Below are positions 8,176 through 16,047 of a stretch of 37,925 nt of DNA, piece after piece (within the stretch, counting starts at the first letter, position 1; each line of letters begins with the position of its first letter). The notes beneath the pieces are model-generated. The model searched no databases. It was not told the origin of the DNA and was given only the letters and a program-made list of their open reading frames with translations. Origin of the DNA: JBCBKZ01 sp039026975 (GTDB taxonomy: Bacteria; Bacteroidota; Bacteroidia; J057); the NCBI GenBank assembly GCA_039026975.1, contig JBCCLI010000008.1, positions 1-37,925 on the forward strand. Reading direction: 5' to 3'. The translations under genes were made by a program, and so were the position numbers.

Positions 8176-9450
8176 TTAGAATAGGTCGTCGCTAGTGATA
8201 CTTTGTACTCTTTTGCTGTAGTTAATGGATCTTTTCACAAAAAAGTCTCCATGCTTAGTTCCGATGATTTCATCATCAAACCACTCGGTCAGTGCTAGTA
8301 TGTCTTCATCTACATCAAATACCCTTTCTATTCCTATACTCTCCAGGGAGTTGTTGAAACGGTTTTTGAGAAACTCATTGACCACTATTTTAGGCAGGAA
8401 GTCTAGCTCACCCTTTTCGAATATCCAGTCGACAAGGATTTTTTCAGCTTCAAAGGCATCTATGCATAGTTGCCTGATAGCCGCACGGTATTCATCTGTG
8501 AACCAGCCAGGGTTTTCTTGCTGGATGATTTTGATAATGTCTATCCCGAAGTCTCCGTGAATTTGCTCCTCCTTAGAGGTGGCCTCTACTACATTAGAGA
8601 TTCCTTTCAGCATATTCTTATGCTTGTTGAAAGCCATAATGATGAGAAACTGAGAGAAGAGGGATACATGCTCTATAAATAGGGAGAATAGGAGTACAGA
8701 TTCTGCATACTCTTGATCATCCTCACTTTTAGCATTCTTTAGGGCATTCTCCAGATACTGAACCCGCTTCATAATAGCCGGTTTCTTCTTAAGCTGCTCA
8801 AACTCCTTATTAAGCCCCAGGATTTCCAGCAAGTGAGAGTAGGCATCGTGGTGGCGCACTTCACTCTCTGCGAAGGTAGACCCTACTGCCCCTATTTCAG
8901 GCTTGGGCATGCGATGGTATATATTACCCCAAAAAGACTTTACAGCTACCTCTATCTGAGAAATGGCTAGCATAGTATTTTTGATAGCACTACGCTCCAC
9001 TTCATTTAGCCTAGACTTAAAATCCTGTACATCACTGGTGAAATTGAACTCCGTGTGAATCCAGTACGAGTGTCTTATGGCAGAGACATACTCATACAGC
9101 TTAGGGTATTCAAATGGCTTTAAATTAATCCGCTTCTCAAAAATATTAGTCTGCCTCTTTTGGGCCTGAGTATTTCTGTATATGATATACGCTTTAGCAA
9201 CATCATGGAATTCACTCTTCATCAGTACCTGCTCTACTATATCCTGAACTTCCTCTACGGTAGGAACATATTGTTCATCATCTCCTTTGCGGGAAAGTAA
9301 TTCCGCATAGACACTATTGGCGATAAGTTGGGCATCAGCTATCTCACCTTGATCAACTGCCTCCATGGCCTTCATCACAGCTTCTGTAATTTTGCGGAGC
9401 TGGAAAGGCTTTGTACTAAAATCTCTTTTAGTAATGTGTGTAATCTCCAT
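8176..9450 (-). CDS. nrdB: Class I ribonucleotide reductase, beta (radical-generating) subunit with N-terminal ATP-cone
   Basis: Residues 1 to about 95 are an ATP-cone (ITKRD, FQLRKITEAV, QDIVEQVLM, AKAYIIYRN), a domain normally found on the alpha subunit. Residues 105-424 are the ferritin-like radical subunit. The metal ligands can be read as Glu167, Glu197, His200, Glu260, Glu295 and His298, with the radical-site tyrosine Tyr204 in E-x2-H-x3-Y. The 424-residue length equals a normal beta subunit plus the cone. This arrangement has been described in Bacteroidota (Leeuwenhoekiella blandensis), where dATP binding to the beta cone drives inactive oligomers. The Tyr is retained, so a tyrosyl radical or a Mn-based variant are both possible; sequence does not decide. 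It is the first gene of the operon, upstream of nrdA. Confidence 0.95.
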   Translation of the reverse strand: MEITHITKRDFSTKPFQLRKITEAVMKAMEAVDQGEIADAQLIANSVYAELLSRKGDDEQYVPTVEEVQDIVEQVLMKSEFHDVAKAYIIYRNTQAQKRQTNIFEKRINLKPFEYPKLYEYVSAIRHSYWIHTEFNFTSDVQDFKSRLNEVERSAIKNTMLAISQIEVAVKSFWGNIYHRMPKPEIGAVGSTFAESEVRHHDAYSHLLEILGLNKEFEQLKKKPAIMKRVQYLENALKNAKSEDDQEYAESVLLFSLFIEHVSLFSQFLIIMAFNKHKNMLKGISNVVEATSKEEQIHGDFGIDIIKIIQQENPGWFTDEYRAAIRQLCIDAFEAEKILVDWIFEKGELDFLPKIVVNEFLKNRFNNSLESIGIERVFDVDEDILALTEWFDDEIIGTKHGDFFVKRSINYSKRVQSITSDDLF

Positions 9451-9514
9451 ATCTGATTTGAATAAGACGGGAAGGTTCCCAATTTCGATAGGTAAAATAC
9501 ATACTCTCCCTTAG

Positions 9515-9560
9515 ATTGGTTATAAAACGGACCAATTAGTTCTCCACAGGGTTATCAACA
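9515..9560. promoter_or_regulatory. nrdBA upstream region: DnaA-box-like pair and an inverted repeat
   Basis: TTCTCCACA (9540-9548) and TTATCAACA (9552-9560) lie head to tail and match the DnaA-box consensus TTATCCACA with one mismatch each. ATTGGT (9515-9520) and ACCAAT (9531-9536) form an inverted repeat closer to the gene. They are 65 to 110 bp in front of nrdB, where transcriptional control would act. DnaA control of nrd promoters is established in E. coli; here it is an inference from position and match. No NrdR box was recognised. Confidence 0.45.
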
Positions 9561-10470
9561 TTTATTTCGGTTTTATTAAAAATATTTTTTGGGAATATTT
9601 TGAAAATAATAAGAGAAAGTTAATGAAAAATATAGCGCTGGCTGCTCTATTGAAACTTTTTCCTGAAAATAGCACTTAGTAAAATAAAATGCATAAGTAT
9701 CTGTTAATCAAATGTTTAATCACATAAAAAATAGAAATAATCCTATATGAAAGCCATGGGGAGGAGAAGGAGAGGACAGGAAGGATTTATGAAAGGCGAG
9801 CCTCTTTTTCCTGGCCCTTTTGCTGGGATAATTCGTACTAACTGGAATTTTATTAGCTAGGTCTTCCCAATGATGGAGTAAAGTGAGGCTCGTTTATATT
9901 AATTTAGAAGAAATCCAGGGCCTAAAAGGTTTACTTTTTTTGTCAAATGACAGGCAGGAACTTTTAGCAGATAAAATGAATTTTGTCTCTGAAAGACATT
10001 TCATGTGAAAGCATAGAGGTTTTTCTTCTAACCGTATTTCTTGTTTTAGTTTCAGCCCCTCCTTTAAGCTGTTCAGAAAAAGCTTTTCATCACGTATGTT
10101 CAGTTAGTATATATGTACTTCCTACTTTGATAAAGATATAAGGGTATGTTTAATTCAATTTGATCTTTAAGTGTGAGATTAAGTGGTAGGTACAGAAGAA
10201 GGTACGGACTTATAGTTTACTCCCAGATTTCATAAGTTAAACTCATTAGTAGGTAAAAAGGAGCGTCTACTTCGATTGGCAGGGACTTAGTTTGCATAAA
10301 TGGTTCTTTAGCCGGGGATACAAACTCTTTCGCATTGAATATGCCGGGAACAGTGCCAAGCACCTTTCCTTACCCTTTCCACATTCTACGGAACTTATAA
10401 ATAGCTATATTTACGAAGCTTGAGATGTTTATGATTCGCTCAGTGGAGGGTATTTGATAAGCATACATGA
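9561..10470. other. Gene-free stretch of about 0.9 kb between divergent nrdB and the SWIM-domain gene
   Basis: It is AT-rich, especially at 9561-9740, and no reading frame here looks coding. Small elements are a TGTCA-AA-TGACA palindrome at 9941-9952 and an 8-bp distant inverted pair, CGAGCCTC (about 9798-9805) with GAGGCTCG (about 9885-9892). The two divergent promoters must lie here, but I cannot place them. Beyond the pair at 9540-9560 I see no DnaA boxes, so a replication origin is not supported. Confidence 0.5.
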
Positions 10471-12153
10471 ATGAAATTACAGGATTTCGAAAGTGATTTA
10501 GCTCCAAATCTTAAGGAAAAAGGGCTTGTCTATTATAAGGATTCCCGTGTCCAAATGTTGGAAGAAGTGGCATCTGGAATCTGGTATGCAGAGGTATTAG
10601 GGACTGAAGATTATCAAGTCCAAATTAAACTCCACCGAAATACCATTAAGGAATGGGAATGTGATTGTCCGTTTGATAAGGGGCCCATATGTAAGCACGT
10701 AATAGCTACCCTATATGCCATAAGTGAGCAGAAAGGAGTTAAAACTATAAAAACAAGTAAGGATAATCAGGTTGATATAATTTTGAAGAGGGTTACTTCA
10801 AAAGAGCTACATGCATTTATTCTTACTCAGCTAGAAAAAAATACCCCTCTAAAAGAGGCATTAGTTGCCCACTTTGCAGATTACATTATAGAGGAGGGAG
10901 GAGAGGACTATAATACAATTGTTAAATCTTTAGCACAACAATTTCAAGGGCATTACGGTGAGATAGAGGGGCATAAAGTCCCCGAGCTACACAAGGCATA
11001 TAGATTTCTCATTGGTAATGTAACTGAACTCCTATCAAAAGAGGAAAGGAGAAAAGCTTTTTCTATCATAAGAGCCTTTTTAGAAGAATTACCAGGAATC
11101 ATTCTAATAACAGATGATTATACAGGAATACTCTATGAGCTACTAGAAGAAACTTTTGAATGCTTTAGAACATTGGCCCTTTCATCTCCTCCTATACTGA
11201 AAGATGATTACTTTGATTTTTGTAGGGAAAGAGTTGAAGCTGATTCTTATCACGGAAATCTGCGTGCAGATTTCCTCGAGTTGGCAGAACTATTAATAAC
11301 TACCCTACAACAAGAAGAGGCCTATCTAGCACTAATCGATAAATTGATAGGGAGCCAAGACGGAGGCTATTTTGGAGACTTTGCTACTATTAAACTGATA
11401 AAAAGGAAAATAAATTTTCTACTGCAATCTGATAAACCTGATAAAGCAGAAGATATCATACAGGAGAATTTACAGTATGATGACATAAGACAAATTAGGG
11501 TGGATCATCTTATTGCGAATGGGAACTTAGCTAGTGCGAGGACAGTAGCTTTGGAAGGGCAGGAGTTAGCCGAACGAGATAAAAAGTGGAACTTTATTAT
11601 AAAGTGGCAAGAAAAGCGGTTAGAAATTGCAAAACTTAGAAATGACGCTAGAGAAATTCGAGTATTAGCTAGGGCTTTATTCCTTCATAAAACGAACCAA
11701 GATTACTACGACCTACTAAAATCTACCTTTGAAGAGGAAGAGTGGGAAGAAGAGTGGCATAGCCTTTATCAAGAAATATTTCAGACTAATACTTACTCAA
11801 TAAGTACCTTCCATAAGCTTGCTTTTATGCTTCTTTCAGAAAATAAAATAATTGATTTGATGGAGCTAGTTGTAAAAAGAGGGGGGCTTGATTCGCTAGA
11901 GAGATATTCCATCTATTTCAAAGATAGCTATCCTCAGATTACCCTTCTCGCTTATGAGGAGAAACTAAATGAAATGCTTAAACAGACGGGGAGAACTATC
12001 TATCATGAGCTTGTAAGGCATCTAAAGCAACTTGAAGGTATTAGGGGTGGCCCAGAAATGGTAAAAAAATTAGTTAGAAACTATAGGCAGGAATATGCGA
12101 GAAGAAGAGTCATGCTGGAAATTCTAAATAAGCAGTATCCCCTAAGGGATTAG
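10471..12153 (+). CDS. SWIM zinc-finger protein, function unknown
   Basis: This is a 560-residue protein with one recognisable domain near the N-terminus, a SWIM zinc finger with CxCx7CxH ligands Cys64, Cys66, Cys74 and His76 (WECDCP, ICKHV). SWIM fingers bind DNA or protein and in bacteria are often encoded beside SNF2-type helicases; no helicase gene is in the window. The remaining 470 residues are rich in Glu, Leu and Lys and look all-helical, with degenerate helix-pair repeats suggestive of a TPR-like scaffold. It stands alone, divergent from nrdB and convergent with the glycosylation operon. By eye its coding sequence is more AT-rich than its neighbours, which is compatible with transfer but not proof. 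The ATG at 10471 leads straight into the conserved region. Confidence 0.8.
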   Translation: MKLQDFESDLAPNLKEKGLVYYKDSRVQMLEEVASGIWYAEVLGTEDYQVQIKLHRNTIKEWECDCPFDKGPICKHVIATLYAISEQKGVKTIKTSKDNQVDIILKRVTSKELHAFILTQLEKNTPLKEALVAHFADYIIEEGGEDYNTIVKSLAQQFQGHYGEIEGHKVPELHKAYRFLIGNVTELLSKEERRKAFSIIRAFLEELPGIILITDDYTGILYELLEETFECFRTLALSSPPILKDDYFDFCRERVEADSYHGNLRADFLELAELLITTLQQEEAYLALIDKLIGSQDGGYFGDFATIKLIKRKINFLLQSDKPDKAEDIIQENLQYDDIRQIRVDHLIANGNLASARTVALEGQELAERDKKWNFIIKWQEKRLEIAKLRNDAREIRVLARALFLHKTNQDYYDLLKSTFEEEEWEEEWHSLYQEIFQTNTYSISTFHKLAFMLLSENKIIDLMELVVKRGGLDSLERYSIYFKDSYPQITLLAYEEKLNEMLKQTGRTIYHELVRHLKQLEGIRGGPEMVKKLVRNYRQEYARRRVMLEILNKQYPLRD

Positions 12154-12314
12154 ATCATGTTGGAAACGCTAGTTTATGCTGATAATCCAGGCTTTAGGAA
12201 CCTGAACTGCGCTGGTTTTATCCACCCTAGCTCGCTATTCTTCATAAAATCAGCTTATCAGAACCCTTAATCTGGAAATTATCTATTTCAAACAAGGTCT
12301 TAAACTTTTACTAT

Positions 12315-13166
12315 TTAGGGCTTCAGCCAATCTTCCCTCACTACATACACGATCCCACAAAAGGATACCACCACAGTAAGTAGGTAAAACAAGAGACTTA
12401 CTGCCACAGCTATATCAGTAGCTAAGCCGAGAGACTCCGCCCCGAAGAGGAATACGATCTCCCGAGAGCCAAGCCCCCCTATGGTAAAAGGAATTACCGC
12501 TACAATAGAAGAAAGGAGGAAGATAAACTCGTACGCCATCAGCTGCGCCTGAATCCCCAATGCCAACAAGAGGAAGAGTATGCAAACCATCTGGGAGAGC
12601 TGAACCAGGAGAGAAAGAAAGGAAGTATAGAGAAAGACAGACTGGTAGGTGGGGAAGAACTGCCGAATGACCAGATAGTAAATAGGATACATCAAAACCA
12701 GTCCCACCAAAACCATGGGAAGTTTATATGGAAACTCAAGGGGCACAGCCAGAAAACTTAGCATAGCTAAAAAGGCCAGAGCAGAAAGGCCATTGAACCT
12801 ATCTAGTAAGAGGCTAAGTATAGTAGGCTTTACCTCACTTCCATACTGTTTATTCAGCCAAAACACTTTATATCCATCTCCTCCTATGCCACCGGGAAGA
12901 AAGAGGTTATAGAACATCCCCAGCAGATAAAGCTTGAGATTAGTCCTATGGCTAAGAGGTACCTTATGGGCTTTAAGGAAAGCATACAATCTGAAAGCGG
13001 CTATCAATTTAGACAGTCCAAAGAAAACAAGACCAAGGAGAACATATGCAGGGTGGGCGGTTTGGATGACTTTCCATACCTCTAGCCAATTGATCTTTTG
13101 GAAGACAAAGTAAATAGCCAGGCCACTGACCAGGATTTTGATGGCAGGGTTAAGATACTTTTTCAT
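12315..13166 (-). CDS. Flippase-like integral membrane protein (LPG synthase transmembrane-domain family, UPF0104)
   Basis: This 283-residue protein has about seven to eight transmembrane segments and the family signature FLPGGIGGDGYK near residue 91-102, then GGLGSREI near residue 230. Relatives include the membrane part of lysylphosphatidylglycerol synthase and archaeal AglD; many are encoded with GT2 and GT39 glycosyltransferases and are called flippase-like without biochemical proof. It is the last gene of the operon and its start overlaps the GT2 gene by 17 bp, so translation is probably coupled. A role in moving or modifying a lipid-linked sugar made by the GT2 protein is inferred from context. 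Confidence 0.85.
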   Translation of the reverse strand: MKKYLNPAIKILVSGLAIYFVFQKINWLEVWKVIQTAHPAYVLLGLVFFGLSKLIAAFRLYAFLKAHKVPLSHRTNLKLYLLGMFYNLFLPGGIGGDGYKVFWLNKQYGSEVKPTILSLLLDRFNGLSALAFLAMLSFLAVPLEFPYKLPMVLVGLVLMYPIYYLVIRQFFPTYQSVFLYTSFLSLLVQLSQMVCILFLLLALGIQAQLMAYEFIFLLSSIVAVIPFTIGGLGSREIVFLFGAESLGLATDIAVAVSLLFYLLTVVVSFCGIVYVVREDWLKP

Positions 13167-14109
13167 CTATACGCGTACCCCCAACATAAATATCTCTTAC
13201 CTGATAGGCTTTTTTATTTTGAGATTCATAGTAGGTACGCATCAGTACCTCTATAACCAGCCCTATGGTAATGAGCTGAATCCCTCCTATGGTTAGCATA
13301 AGACCTAAGATCAGCAAAGGTCTTCCCCCTATGTCCTGCCCCAGTATTTTCAAAAATACCAGGTAGGTATTGATTAGCATCCCTAAGGAAAAAACAATAA
13401 ATCCACCCAGTCCCAGGATATGCATAGGCTTCTGTAGGTACTTCTGCAAGAAGAGAATCAGAATGAGGTCGCTGATCACCTTGAAGGTTCTGTTGATGCC
13501 GTACTTGGATTCCCCAAACTGACGTGCGTGGTGTTTAACATCTACCTGGGTAATTCTAGCCCCTTGTAATTTAGCCAGTACAGGAATAAAGCGGTGGAGT
13601 TCTCCATATAGTCCCAGGTTCTTGGCTATTTCTCTTTTAAATATTTTTAGGGTGCAGCCATAGTCCTGGATGTGAACATTAGTCAGTTTTCGGATCATGG
13701 CATTGGCCAGTTTGGAAGGAATTTTCCTGAGAAACATCCCATCCTTGCGGTTAGCTCTGTTTCCAGCTACCATATCCCATGGTTCATTCTCTATCTTTTC
13801 CAGCAACATGGGAATATCAGAGGGATCATTCTGTAAGTCTCCATCCAGGGTTACCACATACTCCCCATTACTATAGTCTATACCGGCAGCCATAGCGGTA
13901 CTTTGCCCTACATTTTGACGTAGCTCTATGAGCTTGACACGCTCGTCAGCATACTTCCCTATTTCCCGCACTGTACCATCAGTGCTGCCATCATCCACCA
14001 GAATAACCTCATAATCTATTCCCCTAAGGGACTCCTTGATCTGAGTTAATAAGGGCTTGATATTTTCCTCCTCATTCAAGAGTGTAATAACCAATGATAT
14101 TTTTCTCAC
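13150..14109 (-). CDS. Family 2 glycosyltransferase, polyprenyl-phosphate sugar synthase type
   Basis: The GT-A fold at residues 1-225 shows LLNEEENI, VDDGSTDGT and the metal-binding LDGDLQNDP, followed by two transmembrane helices near residues 229-250 and 265-287. This layout is that of dolichyl- or undecaprenyl-phosphate mannosyl/glucosyl transferases (DPM1, GtrB, ArnC), which load a sugar onto a lipid phosphate carrier. Translation starts at GTG (14109) and shares one base with the stop of the upstream GT39 gene (TAGTG). The likely partnership is that this enzyme makes the lipid-linked sugar donor and the GT39 protein uses it. The sugar itself cannot be read from the sequence. Confidence 0.9.
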   Translation of the reverse strand: MRKISLVITLLNEEENIKPLLTQIKESLRGIDYEVILVDDGSTDGTVREIGKYADERVKLIELRQNVGQSTAMAAGIDYSNGEYVVTLDGDLQNDPSDIPMLLEKIENEPWDMVAGNRANRKDGMFLRKIPSKLANAMIRKLTNVHIQDYGCTLKIFKREIAKNLGLYGELHRFIPVLAKLQGARITQVDVKHHARQFGESKYGINRTFKVISDLILILFLQKYLQKPMHILGLGGFIVFSLGMLINTYLVFLKILGQDIGGRPLLILGLMLTIGGIQLITIGLVIEVLMRTYYESQNKKAYQVRDIYVGGTRIDEKVS

Positions 14110-15758
14110 TATTCTGAACTATGGTTGAACTTGACCAGATTTACAGGGGTACGGCTATGTCTGGTTTCAAACTTATGATATAGGACGTATGATTTTCCCT
14201 TCAGTAAATGGTCTGCACAAATGTAAAAGGTATTAGGTTCTATCGTAGAACTTTTAGGCAATATTTTTTGTCTCTCCCTGCTGATGTAGTACGTGAGATC
14301 ATGGTTAAAGATGTAACCTTCCATGAGGTAAAGGGGTTCATCAGCAGTAAGTTGGGCTACGTGTATACCATGTAGGCGATACTGCGCTATCTGCCCTGTA
14401 AGTGCCCTGTGCATCACTATGTACCAGTTAAACCCCAGCCTTACCCATAATAGGATGATTACGAACATGATCATTCTCTGCTTGGGGAGCTGAGTGAACA
14501 GCCAGATACTGACAGCTAATACTACAAAGAGAAAAACCATTTTTAGATTAGCATGGGGGAGTTCTGATATGACATGTATTTCCTGTATGCTATCTAGAAA
14601 AGTAGTTTTTGATTGGATATTCTCAAGAAAAGGAATCGTCCATACGGCTAGGGCCACTACCCCCGAGCCAAATAGGAAAAGACCTTCCAGTAGCTTCTTC
14701 CCCCAAGCCATGTGATTGCTAAACTCAAAGTATGCTACCGCCATAAGGGTAAACAGCATGGGGTATAGCATAAAAAGATAGCGAGGATGTGTTTCTGGAG
14801 AAAGCCAGTAGATAATGATATTAGTTCCCGTTATCCAGATGCAATAAGTAAAGAAAGGAGAATTCCAAACCCTTTTCCAGAAGCGTTTCTGAAAACAGAA
14901 AATCACCAGTAATGACCATGGAAGTAGGTGCATGAGGGTTTCAAAGGGGAAGGTGAAAATATGTATGAGGGTTTCCCAATGCGATTTTTCTATGAGGGTT
15001 CTCTTACTAGATTCATTCCAAAGGGTAGGGAAGTAGGTTTCCAGCGAGTTATACTGGCTGTAGGCCCAGAAGTATAGTCCTAAAATTCCTAAAAACAGTA
15101 ATCCGGAGGTAATGTGTTGAACACTGAATAGTTTCCAGAACTTCTTTCGGTAACTGAAAACAGTCAGCAAAGTGATTCCTTGAAATACGATAGAAGGCAG
15201 GCCTTTACATAAGAAAGTGATAGCAGTTATGAGATAGGATAGCAGAAATAGTGCCCACCAGTTTTCTTGTTGGAAGAAGTGGTAGATCAGCATAAAATTC
15301 AGAAAGGTAAGCCAGGAATAAAAAATATCTATATGGCCTATCATAGAGGATAGCGTCAGCATTCTCCCGCAGGTAATAAACATGAAGGCTGCTAAGGCGG
15401 ACGCTTGCCATCCGGCATGAGGCTTCATGATGCGGTAGATGCTCCACCCAAAAAGGAAGAGAGAAATAACAGCCGGTAGTCTGATCATCCATTCTGACTC
15501 ATCTCCTGTCAGTGTAAAGAGGGTAACCAGTATCCAATTGTAAAAGGGAGGTTTATTATAGTAAAAGTCACCAAAAATAGTAGGTGTGATATAGTTTCCT
15601 GAAAACATCATTTCCAGGGCTACCAAGGCGCGTGTAGGTTCATCCATAGCTATAGCGCCCTGCCCGAGGTTAAGCAAATAAATAGGGATGAGTAGGAGGG
15701 CTGCTCCTACATATAATACGTATTCGTTCTCCCGAAAAAAGGAAAGCAGTTTCTTCAT
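14109..15758 (-). CDS. Family 39-type (ArnT/PMT-like) membrane glycosyltransferase
   Basis: The protein has 549 residues with about eleven to twelve hydrophobic segments and a catalytic-loop acidic pair, Asp39-Glu40 (IAMDEPTRA), after the first helix. It is followed by FYYNKPPFYNWI, the conserved loop of ArnT/PMT-type transferases. These enzymes move a sugar from a polyprenyl-phosphate donor to lipid A or to Ser/Thr of exported proteins at the outer face of the inner membrane. It is the first gene of the three-gene operon with the donor-making GT2 and the flippase-like protein. General or lipid A glycosylation are both possible; the acceptor is not decided by sequence. Confidence 0.88.
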   Translation of the reverse strand: MKKLLSFFRENEYVLYVGAALLLIPIYLLNLGQGAIAMDEPTRALVALEMMFSGNYITPTIFGDFYYNKPPFYNWILVTLFTLTGDESEWMIRLPAVISLFLFGWSIYRIMKPHAGWQASALAAFMFITCGRMLTLSSMIGHIDIFYSWLTFLNFMLIYHFFQQENWWALFLLSYLITAITFLCKGLPSIVFQGITLLTVFSYRKKFWKLFSVQHITSGLLFLGILGLYFWAYSQYNSLETYFPTLWNESSKRTLIEKSHWETLIHIFTFPFETLMHLLPWSLLVIFCFQKRFWKRVWNSPFFTYCIWITGTNIIIYWLSPETHPRYLFMLYPMLFTLMAVAYFEFSNHMAWGKKLLEGLFLFGSGVVALAVWTIPFLENIQSKTTFLDSIQEIHVISELPHANLKMVFLFVVLAVSIWLFTQLPKQRMIMFVIILLWVRLGFNWYIVMHRALTGQIAQYRLHGIHVAQLTADEPLYLMEGYIFNHDLTYYISRERQKILPKSSTIEPNTFYICADHLLKGKSYVLYHKFETRHSRTPVNLVKFNHSSE

Positions 15759-16047
15759 ATCGAGGCCAAAATTAGTCTTTTTTTCTGTAAGAGACCCTTT
15801 AGGAGGAACTACTGATAAAGGAGGTACTAAGGGGTAAGGGCTACGAAATGCTTCACAAGAGAAAAAGGGATAAAGGGAAGGGGGTAGGAGAGAAGATAGC
15901 AGCCTATATTTCTAAGGGAGACTAATGACAAAAGGGTCTTAGTGCTGAGCATCAGTATACTGGCTGTTATATCTACCTGTTATTTCGTTAAGAGAAAATG
16001 TTAGAATCACGTATGTTATAGGAGAAAATTAGGTAGATATATCTGGG

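Noticed and set aside
9451..10470. Possible replication origin (AT-rich stretch with DnaA-like boxes)
   Set aside because: Only two imperfect boxes are visible and they lie at the nrdBA promoter; no cluster of boxes and no dnaA or origin-linked gene is near.
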